Shown here piece by piece: positions 1-5,465 of a stretch of 7,364 nt of DNA. The stretch is from JAUVAV01 sp965371665. GTDB lineage: Bacteria; Oederibacteriota; JAAXVQ01; JAUVAV01. The notes beneath the pieces are model-generated. The model saw only the letters and a list, made by a program, of their open reading frames with translations, searched no databases and had not been told where the DNA came from. Both the position numbers and the translations under genes were made by a program. The stretch's first letter is position 1, and each line of letters opens with the position of its first letter. The stretch covers positions 1-7,364 of the forward strand of contig CBDUZI010000122.1 in NCBI GenBank assembly GCA_965371665.1, read 5' to 3'.

Positions 1-40
1 AAAATACAATTTAATACGCAGATTAGCTTTTTCAACGTTG

Positions 41-61
41 TTAAGTCCGACAAGCCCCTAG
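41..61 (+). repeat. Right end of a family-B palindromic repeat (cut by window edge)
   Basis: Bases 41-61 match the right terminus of the complete family-B element at 3283-3452 with about three differences (AAGTCCGACA core, then a CCTAG end). Bases 1-12 also resemble the matching part of that element (AAAATAC.ATTT). The roughly 28 bases between do not match, so this copy is diverged or carries an insertion. Its last four bases, CTAG, are also the first four of the family-A element at 58. The terminus is clear; the extent to the left is uncertain. Confidence 0.5.
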
Positions 62-215
62 GAGCCTGAGCATTTAGTCGGTTTTAGGTATTGTTCGTCA
101 CCCCGGTGAAAACCGGGGTCCAGAAAAAGCTTTAAAGACAATGCCGCTGGATACCGGCTTTCGCCGGTATGACGGCTAAACAACCGATTATCAGACTAAA
201 TGCTCAAACTCTTAG
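58..215 (+). repeat. Family-A MITE-like palindromic repeat, copy 1 (158 bp)
   Basis: The ends are imperfect terminal inverted repeats of about 22 bp (58-79 and 194-215, 19 of 22 matching), sharing the core GAGCATTTAGTC and starting CTAG/CTAA. The interior holds two strong hairpins. One is at 101-118 (CCCCGGT, loop GAAA, ACCGGGG). The other is at 151-170 (ATACCGGC, loop TTTC, GCCGGTAT). It has no coding capacity. Copy 2 at 7162-7320 has the same ends and nearly the same length but a different interior. The element occupies most of the region upstream of the regulator gene, so it may affect that gene's transcription. The mobilising enzyme is unknown. Confidence 0.8.
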
Positions 216-224
216 GCTTTTGTC

Positions 225-230
225 TATATT
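225..230 (+). promoter_or_regulatory. Possible -10 box upstream of the partner-switch gene
   Basis: TATATT lies 49 bases before the ATG at 280, just beyond the right end of the family-A repeat. No convincing -35 hexamer is present at 16-18 bp spacing; that stretch falls in the repeat terminus. This is only a weak candidate, noted because the space between repeat and gene is short (216-279). Confidence 0.2.
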
Positions 231-279
231 AGAGTGCTAATCGAAGAAAGACTGAATCTGCTTTGAGAAAGGCCGGATA

Positions 280-1602
280 ATGGATAAACCAACGGAATTT
301 CGGGTTTCCCCCAGTTTGTATAATTCCAAGATAATGGTTTTACGCATCAGAGGATTTATTGACGTAAACGCGGCTCCGGATTTTGAGCGGAAGCTGGAAA
401 ATCTGATGAAAACCGGACATTTTCGTATTTTAGTTGACTTGGCCGAGGTTACCTATATAAGTTCGGCCGGAGTCGGTGTTTTTGTAGGGTTGCTGGAATC
501 GGCCCGGTCCAGCGAAGGGGGAGATATTAAAATATGCCGGGCTTCTGCTAAATTAAAAAAGGTTTTTGAGGCCATTGGGTTGGATTGTATGATGGATTTC
601 TTAACTGAGGAATCAGAAGTGACGGCCTGGAGTAAGCCTCCCAAGCTTCTGGAACAGCTGGAGAATTTTAAAATTTCATTGGGCGAGAACGAGATTTTTT
701 GCGGCCGGGAATTCACTCTTAGGGTGGAGGCCAGGGATGCTGAGCAGAATATTATAACGGATTATCGCGGCGAGCCTAGTTTGATCGTAAACAGCGGTTT
801 GATTCTGCCCCGGAAACTGGCGGGTTTCCAGGCTGGTGTTTGGGAAGGAAATACCGTAATCACGGATTCCGGTATTTTAACCCTGATTCTGGTGGATGAA
901 CAGACGGAAAGCCGTTTGAATATTCTCGTGAAGGAGGAACCCCATAAAGCGGAATTTCCTTGTGCGATTACCTGCCGCTGTTGCGGCCGTGTCGCGCAGG
1001 TGAGGGGGACGGATATATACCGCTGCCGGCATTGCAACGAGATAGTATATGTTGATGCCTGGGCGCATCTTCTGACGCTTAAGTCAGGAAGCTGGGCCAG
1101 ACGGATCAAGTCCCGCTATAAAGGTATGGAGTTGAAAATCAACGGGGATGTTAATTACCTGAATGCCGTCCGGAGATTCATTAATAGTTTATGTGAACAG
1201 GAGAATCTGGACGAACTCACCACCAATGCCGTGATACTCACTACCGAAGAAGCGCTGCTTAATATTATCGAGCATGGGAATAAATTTGATCCCCGTCAGA
1301 TGCTGAAAGTGAAGCTGAGTTTCCAGAAAAGGCAATTAGTAATACAAATCCGCGACTACGGAGATCCGCATGATGTCACCCAACATCAGAGCGTGTCCAT
1401 CAAGTCCTGTATCCGGAAAGGCATGAAGGGCGGAGTGGGCGAGGTGTTGATTAACAAATTAATGGACCGGCTTACCTATCGGAGCTATAAAAATTATAAT
1501 CTGCTTACCCTCGTTAAACGCTATCCCCCTATCCCGCGGAAAAGCCGAAAAAGCGGCTCCGCCGCGCAACCGGCAAAGACTTCTTCCCAGTCCGGGCAAT
1601 AA
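280..1602 (+). CDS. STAS / Ig-like / zinc-ribbon / RsbW-like HATPase fusion (single-chain partner-switch regulator)
   Basis: 440 aa, predicted cytoplasmic, with no signal peptide or membrane segment. Residues ~5-115 form a STAS domain (SpoIIAA/RsbV type). The motif YISSAGVGVFVG at 59-70 places Ser62 at the phospho-acceptor serine of SpoIIAA/RsbV. Residues ~130-218 are beta-rich and resemble Ig-like repeats of surface proteins (FTLRVEARDAEQNIITDYRG). Residues 232-252 form a zinc ribbon, C232xxC235 and C249xxC252. Residues ~285-415 are a GHKL ATPase of the RsbW/SpoIIAB type: N-box EEALLNIIEHG (323-333, Asn328), G1-like IRDYGDP (357-363), G2-like GMKGGVGEVLINKLMD (381-396). The tail is basic and Ser/Ala-rich. 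By family knowledge the kinase end would phosphorylate a STAS serine and bind a partner such as a sigma factor; fusion of both in one chain is unusual. AAGG at 269-272 is seven bases before the ATG. No PP2C phosphatase or sigma gene is nearby, so the target is unknown. Confidence 0.85.
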   Translation: MDKPTEFRVSPSLYNSKIMVLRIRGFIDVNAAPDFERKLENLMKTGHFRILVDLAEVTYISSAGVGVFVGLLESARSSEGGDIKICRASAKLKKVFEAIGLDCMMDFLTEESEVTAWSKPPKLLEQLENFKISLGENEIFCGREFTLRVEARDAEQNIITDYRGEPSLIVNSGLILPRKLAGFQAGVWEGNTVITDSGILTLILVDEQTESRLNILVKEEPHKAEFPCAITCRCCGRVAQVRGTDIYRCRHCNEIVYVDAWAHLLTLKSGSWARRIKSRYKGMELKINGDVNYLNAVRRFINSLCEQENLDELTTNAVILTTEEALLNIIEHGNKFDPRQMLKVKLSFQKRQLVIQIRDYGDPHDVTQHQSVSIKSCIRKGMKGGVGEVLINKLMDRLTYRSYKNYNLLTLVKRYPPIPRKSRKSGSAAQPAKTSSQSGQ

Positions 1603-2228
1603 TGCCGCGATTCAACCAACGGCTGGCAGGGATTTTTACAGCGGCGGGAATAATACTTCCGGTTTTGCTGGGTCTGCCTGTCAGGGGTTTAACCCATCCC
1701 CATCTTTTTGTGGATTACGAGCTTTTTTTTGTTTTCAATGATAAGGGGTTGGCCGGCCTAAGAGAAAGATGGACTTTTGACGAGATGTTCAGCACCATGG
1801 TCAGGGAAGAATATGACCGGGACCGTAACCAGCTTTTCGATTACCAGGAGAACCTGGAGATTGAGAAAAATGCTTTTTTAAATTTAGAGAATTTTGACTA
1901 CTTTACTTTTATCCGGATAGACGGACAGGGATTTGCGGTAAAAATGACAAGAGATTTTAAGGCCGATATTAATGAAGAAAGAGTAAGGTATACTTTTTTT
2001 GTTCCCTGCCCGGTAACCGCGGCTGAGAAATTTAAAACCCTGCAGGTATCGATTTTTGATAAATCCTATTATACCGCCCTGCAAATGACGGATGATAAGC
2101 AGGTTTTGCTGGGCGCGGAACCTGCTTATTCCGTAAAAACCGAGGTTAAGCGGGCAAAAGAATTTATTTGCTATGAGGAAGATGGATTTCCCGAGACCGT
2201 GGTTATCCAATTTAAGCGCCGGCCATGA
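1602..2228 (+). CDS. DUF1007 family exported protein
   Basis: 208 aa. The N-terminus looks like a signal peptide or anchor (Arg at 3 and 7, hydrophobic 9-26), followed by the family hallmark HPHLFVDYELFFVF from residue 32 and RERWTFDEMFS at 54-64. Residues 72-83 read as a canonical EF-hand loop: Asp72, Asp74, Asn76, hydrophobic Phe79, Asp80, Glu83, with Gln instead of the usual Gly at position 6. DUF1007 proteins are commonly encoded beside NicO/RcnA nickel-cobalt transporters, as here, and are thought to be periplasmic accessory proteins; the biochemical role is not established. The ATG overlaps the preceding stop by one base (TAATG, 1600-1604), and no good separate Shine-Dalgarno is visible, so translation is probably coupled to the regulator gene. 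Confidence 0.85.
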   Translation: MPRFNQRLAGIFTAAGIILPVLLGLPVRGLTHPHLFVDYELFFVFNDKGLAGLRERWTFDEMFSTMVREEYDRDRNQLFDYQENLEIEKNAFLNLENFDYFTFIRIDGQGFAVKMTRDFKADINEERVRYTFFVPCPVTAAEKFKTLQVSIFDKSYYTALQMTDDKQVLLGAEPAYSVKTEVKRAKEFICYEEDGFPETVVIQFKRRP

Positions 2229-2265
2229 GATCGACTTTCGACTTTCTATTCTCAACGCTTACTTT

Positions 2266-2278
2266 ATCACAATGTGAT
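2266..2278. promoter_or_regulatory. Perfect 13-bp palindrome, candidate operator or hairpin before NicO gene
   Basis: ATCACA-A-TGTGAT is a perfect inverted repeat with a one-base centre, in the 76-bp gap between the DUF1007 and NicO genes. An outer pair, CTTAC (2258-2262) and GTAAG (2288-2292), encloses it and ends just before the ribosome binding site GAGAGG (2294-2299) of the NicO gene. It could be a repressor site or an RNA hairpin affecting translation. It does not match the published NikR operator form (GTATGA-N16-TCATAC). Function is unproven. Confidence 0.3.
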
Positions 2279-2304
2279 TTTAGTACCGTAAGTGAGAGGT
2301 TACC

Positions 2305-3207
2305 ATGAGGTCCTTGTTTTTATTGCTGTTACTGACTTGGTTTTTAGCATCCCCGCTGTATGCCGGCGTAAATCCGTTTATGGCTGGAACCGGGGACCGG
2401 ACGGGGATCAAGCCAAGAACGGGAAAAATTATCCTGTTTCAGCCTCTGGTTAATCTTAGCCACCGGGTCCAGAAGGAACTCAGAATTAAAATAACGGCTT
2501 TGGGCCGGGACATACGCCGCAATCCCGGCGGGAAATCTTTCTGGTGGTTTTTGCTCCTGGCTTTTGCTTACGGAGTTGTTCACGCTTTGGGGCCGGGGCA
2601 TGGAAAAACTATTGTTGCGTCCTATTTTTTATGGCGGCCGGGAAGTATACGCCAAGGATTTATGCTGGGCAACCTGATAACTTTTATCCATGTTTTTTCG
2701 GCCGTGATACTCGTAATGACGCTGTATTACGTTTTGAAAATCGGCGGCCTGACGTCATTTGAGGGCTGGACTCACAAACTTCAAATTATCAGTTATTCCC
2801 TATTAATGGTCCTGGGTTTTTTCCTGGCTTGGCGGGCTGGGACGGAGTTTAGAGCGGGCCGGTCCCAATCGGAAACGGTGCCTGCCACGGACGCCGGTAT
2901 GAAAAATCTGATAATTACCGGTTTGATCACGGGGATGATCCCTTGTCCCGGTGCGGCCATCATACTTTCCTTTGCCATTATTGTGGATATCCTGGGGCCG
3001 GGTTTATGGGCCATGGTGTGCGTGGCTTTGGGCATGGGAATTACTACTTCCGGTTTTGCGCTGGTTACGATCTTATCCCGCAGGACCATCCTCCATTTGG
3101 CGAACCGAAATTCCAAAATCCTGAGACTGTCCCACACTATCCTGTCTTGGAGCGGAGCGCTGGCCATCATCGCCCTCAGTCTGCTTTTACTGATTGAACA
3201 GTTGTAA
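2305..3207 (+). CDS. NicO/RcnA-family nickel/cobalt transporter
   Basis: 300 aa inner-membrane protein. It starts with a signal-like segment (1-20, ending SPLYA) followed by a polar stretch (21-78) that would be outside the cytoplasm. About six hydrophobic segments follow, near 80-97, 121-145, 160-178, 202-226, 232-256 and 278-298. The family signature HALGPGHGKT is at 93-102, with its two histidines in the first core helix; a second conserved-looking motif, GMIPCPGAA, is at 210-218. The cytoplasmic loop between the third and fourth core helices (~180-200) is short and has no histidine cluster, unlike E. coli RcnA. GAGAGG five bases before the ATG supports this start. With DUF1007 immediately upstream, Ni/Co transport is likely; direction of transport cannot be told from sequence. 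Confidence 0.85.
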   Translation: MRSLFLLLLLTWFLASPLYAGVNPFMAGTGDRTGIKPRTGKIILFQPLVNLSHRVQKELRIKITALGRDIRRNPGGKSFWWFLLLAFAYGVVHALGPGHGKTIVASYFLWRPGSIRQGFMLGNLITFIHVFSAVILVMTLYYVLKIGGLTSFEGWTHKLQIISYSLLMVLGFFLAWRAGTEFRAGRSQSETVPATDAGMKNLIITGLITGMIPCPGAAIILSFAIIVDILGPGLWAMVCVALGMGITTSGFALVTILSRRTILHLANRNSKILRLSHTILSWSGALAIIALSLLLLIEQL

Positions 3208-3247
3208 AGAAGGTAATATATTAGCTGTTTGGCTATGATATTTATTT

Positions 3248-3282
3248 CCTGGATTCCGGCTAAAATCATACCGGAATGACGG
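3248..3282 (+). repeat. Family-C hairpin repeat (second-hairpin type)
   Basis: CCTGGATTCCGG ... CCGGAATGACGG forms a hairpin with a 7-bp stem (ATTCCGG 3253-3259, CCGGAAT 3271-3277) and an 11-base loop. It corresponds to the second hairpin inside family-A copy 1 (CTGGATACCGG ... CCGGTATGACGG, 147-175). It abuts the family-B element at 3283. It lies 41 bp after the NicO stop but has no following T-run, so it is not a standard intrinsic terminator. Confidence 0.6.
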
Positions 3283-3452
3283 CTAGGAGCCTGTCGGACT
3301 TAAGTCATTCTCCCCCTTTTGTAAAGGGGGTAGGGGGGATTTAATCAATAAAACGCCCGCTTTTATATGCAAAATCCCCCTCAATCCCCCTTTTTCAAAG
3401 GGGGAAGAGTGCTCAAAATACGATTTTGTGCCTAAGTCCGACAGGCTCCTAG
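3283..3452 (+). repeat. Family-B MITE-like palindromic repeat, complete copy (170 bp)
   Basis: It has perfect 20-bp terminal inverted repeats, CTAGGAGCCTGTCGGACTTA at 3283-3302 and its reverse complement at 3433-3452. The interior contains hairpins at 3312-3330 (CCCCCTTT-TGT-AAAGGGGG), 3386-3404 (CCCCCTTT-TTC-AAAGGGGG) and 3414-3428 (CAAAAT-ACG-ATTTTG). GGGGGATTT and AAATCCCCC can also pair across the middle. Other copies are at 6250-6418 (inverted), 7317-7364 (inverted, cut) and 41-61 (end only). It lies between the convergent NicO and PAS-GGDEF-EAL genes, where its folded RNA could limit read-through from either side. Confidence 0.85.
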
Positions 3453-3480
3453 GGCGTCCCCCCGGCGGAAGCCGGGGTCT
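3453..3480 (+). repeat. Family-C hairpin repeat (first-hairpin type)
   Basis: GGCGTCCCCCCGGCGGAAGC and the following GGGGTCT form a hairpin with stem CCCCGGC (3460-3466), loop GGAA, and GCCGGGG (3471-3477). It corresponds to the first hairpin inside family-A copy 1 (CGTCACCCCGG ... CCGGGGTCCAG, 96-123). Together with 3248-3282 it brackets the family-B element, in the reverse of the order seen in copy 1. Confidence 0.6.
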
Positions 3481-3501
3481 ATAAAGGCAGTGTCTAATGC
3501 T

Positions 3502-3532
3502 CATTATGACTTTAAGTACTTTAGTTATAATG
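3502..3532. repeat. AT-rich inverted repeat in convergent spacer
   Basis: CATTATGACT (3502-3511) pairs with AGTTATAATG (3523-3532), ten pairs including one G-T wobble. The loop contains the small palindrome AAGTACTT. It sits 34 bp beyond the stop of the minus-strand PAS-GGDEF-EAL gene. On the minus strand a seven-T run precedes rather than follows it, so a terminator role is not well supported; it could equally be a protein-binding site. Confidence 0.35.
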
Positions 3533-3566
3533 AACGGCTGGTATAATACAAAAAAACTGTTCCGTT

Positions 3567-5351
3567 TTAGTCGCGGGGAGAGTTATCGGAGGAAGGATGG
3601 GGCCGGGATAAACAGCGGTTGTCTTTTAAAAGCGCGGTAAATTCCGGCGCGGGTATGGGCGGAGAAAAAAGATAACCTTGAAATTCATCACAGCCCAAGT
3701 GGGTCAGAAAATCCAATTGTTTTTTATCCTCGACCCCTTCGGCGGTTACCTTGACCTTCAAACTGTGTGCCATGTAAGTGATGGTTGTGACAATGGCGGT
3801 ATCGTCGGTATTGGTAAGGCAATCCCTAATGAAGGAACGGTCGATTTTCAGGTTGTTAATGGGAAAACGTTTCAGATAGGTCAGGGAGGAATAGCCGGTG
3901 CCAAAATCGTCGATCGCGATCTTGATACCTTTTTTATTCAACCAGCGCAGAATCATGGTAGTGACGCTTACATCCTTCATGAGAATACTTTCCGTAATTT
4001 CTAATTCCAGTAAGCGGGGATCCAGTCCGGTGTCATGGCATACGCCCAGGATCATTTCAACCAGTTCCGGTTCCTGAAATTGACGCCCGGAAAGATTGAC
4101 TCCGATTCGCAGGGGCGGAAATCCCTGCTTTTGCCAGGCGATGTTTTGGAGGCAGGCGGTTTTTAAAACCCATTTTCCCATGGGCACGATCAGGCCGGTT
4201 TCTTCGGCGAGAGGAATAAATTGATCCGGCATGATCATGCCGGAATCCGGGTGTTGCCAGCGCAGCAAGGCTTCCATTCCGGTTATTCGGCCGGTTCGCA
4301 AACTGACTTGCGGCTGATAAAAAACCTTGAATTCCTCCCGTTCCAGGGCGTGACGCATGGAGGTTTCCATGGCGAAGCGTTTGAGGGCACTGGCGTTAAG
4401 TTGGGAAGTATAAAATTTGTAATGATTGCGGCCGGAATTCTTGGCCTCGTTTAAGGCCGTATCGGCGTTTTTTAACAGGGACATATGATCCAGACCGTCA
4501 TCGGGATAGAGGCAGATTCCAATGCTGGCATTGATTTGCAGTTCGTGGTTTTCACAAATAAAAGGTTCTTGCAGCGCGTGCATTAAGGGTTTGATTTTAT
4601 CCAAAGTCTCACGGAAAGTATTAATATGGGGCAATAGCACTATGAATTCATCCTGCCCCATACGGGCCAGGGTATCGCCTTCCTGCAGATTTTCGCTCAA
4701 GCGCTTACCGACAAGCTGTAGTAATTGATCCCCAATGATATGTCCCAAGGTGTCGTTGACAACCTTAAACCGGTCCAGATCCAGCAAGGCTACGGCTACC
4801 TGGTGCCCTAAAAGGTGGGCTTCTCCTAGCGCCAGTTTAAGGCGGTCATTAAAAAGCGAACGGTTGGGCAGTCCGGTAAGGGGATCATAAAGCGCCAGGT
4901 GCTTGATTAATTGTTCGGACTGTTTGTGGGCGGTAATATCTTCCAGGTAACAGAGGTAGTACGAAACTTGTCCTTGCGAATCCGGCAAAGGTTTTAAGGT
5001 GGCGAGACCCCAGAATAATTCTCCGTTTTTCTTGCGCAGGCGGAATTCACCCGCCCATTTCTCGCCGGTGGTGATAGTATTCCAAATTTTATTATAAGCG
5101 GGAGTGTCATGGCTGCCGGGATAAAAAAAGTTTAAATTAAGTTTGAGAATCTCCTCGGGGGTATAACCGGTGAGATGGGTAAAACGGGTATTGGCGTATT
5201 TAATATCTCCCTGGCTGTCAGCCACCACTATGGTGATAGGACAATGTTCTATAGTGTGGGAAAGCAGGTTAAATTGGGATGGGGGGGCTAAATTTTCAAT
5301 AAAGGATAATAATTCATGCGGAGTCTTTGGAGTTTTCTCGTGTGGAGCCAT
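3567..5351 (-). CDS. PAS-GGDEF-EAL c-di-GMP protein, probable phosphodiesterase
   Basis: 594 aa from the preferred ATG at 5351, cytoplasmic, with no membrane segment. A PAS/PAC sensor spans ~28-145 (ANTRFTHLTGYTPEEIL; ends YLEDITAHKQSEQ). The GGDEF domain spans ~152-316 and begins with DPLTGLPNR (156-164); its signature is GQDEF (232-236), with the second glycine replaced by glutamine. The RxxD inhibitory site is also absent (QEGD, 223-226). The EAL domain (~326-578) looks complete: EALLRW (Glu360), NLSGRQF (419-425), EITES, DDFGTGYSSL (481-490), KIDRSF (502-507), AEGVE (537-541) and QGYLF (558-562). The likely activity is c-di-GMP hydrolysis to pGpG, with the GGDEF half inactive or GTP-sensing; the PAS ligand is unknown. 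The gene lies 114 bp after the pseudouridine synthase gene on the same strand and may be partly co-transcribed with it. Confidence 0.92.
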   Translation of the reverse strand: MAPHEKTPKTPHELLSFIENLAPPSQFNLLSHTIEHCPITIVVADSQGDIKYANTRFTHLTGYTPEEILKLNLNFFYPGSHDTPAYNKIWNTITTGEKWAGEFRLRKKNGELFWGLATLKPLPDSQGQVSYYLCYLEDITAHKQSEQLIKHLALYDPLTGLPNRSLFNDRLKLALGEAHLLGHQVAVALLDLDRFKVVNDTLGHIIGDQLLQLVGKRLSENLQEGDTLARMGQDEFIVLLPHINTFRETLDKIKPLMHALQEPFICENHELQINASIGICLYPDDGLDHMSLLKNADTALNEAKNSGRNHYKFYTSQLNASALKRFAMETSMRHALEREEFKVFYQPQVSLRTGRITGMEALLRWQHPDSGMIMPDQFIPLAEETGLIVPMGKWVLKTACLQNIAWQKQGFPPLRIGVNLSGRQFQEPELVEMILGVCHDTGLDPRLLELEITESILMKDVSVTTMILRWLNKKGIKIAIDDFGTGYSSLTYLKRFPINNLKIDRSFIRDCLTNTDDTAIVTTITYMAHSLKVKVTAEGVEDKKQLDFLTHLGCDEFQGYLFSPPIPAPEFTALLKDNRCLSRPHPSSDNSPRD

Positions 5352-5357
5352 ACGCAT

Positions 5358-5361
5358 CTCC
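5358..5361 (-). promoter_or_regulatory. Ribosome binding site fixing the PAS-GGDEF-EAL start
   Basis: On the minus strand GGAG directly abuts the first ATG (5357), which is too close for initiation there. It is six bases from the second in-frame ATG (5351), so the second ATG is the better start. Confidence 0.6.
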
Positions 5362-5433
5362 GATTATATTCCCGGACCGCCTGGGTTGATACTTCTGGTG
5401 AGGAAAATAAATTAATAATTATCTGGCTATGCG

Positions 5434-5439
5434 ATTATA
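5434..5439 (-). promoter_or_regulatory. Candidate -10 box for PAS-GGDEF-EAL gene
   Basis: The minus strand reads a perfect TATAAT here, about 80 bases before the start codon in an AT-rich stretch. The best upstream hexamer, TTGAAA (5460-5465), is 20 bp away, longer than the usual 17, and just adjoins the stop of the upstream gene. It is plausible as an independent promoter but not strong. Confidence 0.35.
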
Positions 5440-5465
5440 GTAACAATATAATATGCAACTTTCAA

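Noticed and set aside
58..215. Family-A repeat as a riboswitch leader for the regulator
   Set aside because: The same ends occur at 7162-7320 after a gene and with a different core, which fits a dispersed repeat rather than a conserved aptamer.
762..1109. Minus-strand open frames within the regulator gene
   Set aside because: They are antisense to well-supported STAS, Ig-like and zinc-ribbon coding and show no domain features.
2266..2278. Palindrome as a NikR or CRP site
   Set aside because: Half-site sequence and spacing do not fit NikR (GTATGA-N16-TCATAC) or CRP (TGTGA-N6-TCACA).
2793..3269. Open frame of 158 codons on the minus strand opposite the NicO gene
   Set aside because: It lies antisense to a clear membrane protein, has no recognisable motif and starts inside repeat DNA.
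3312..3404. Repeated CCCCCTTT/AAAGGGGG units considered as a CRISPR array
   Set aside because: The units are hairpins of one palindromic element with no regular spacers and no cas genes.
3283..3504. Open frame of 73 codons on the minus strand across the family-B repeat
   Set aside because: The translation is simply the repeat read through (FEKGGLRGI and PPLQKGE type strings), it crosses both terminal repeats, and no ribosome site or codon pattern supports it.
3552..3558. Seven-T run on the minus strand after the PAS-GGDEF-EAL stop, as intrinsic terminator
   Set aside because: No GC-rich hairpin precedes it; only a weak AAAAC/GTTTT pairing is possible.
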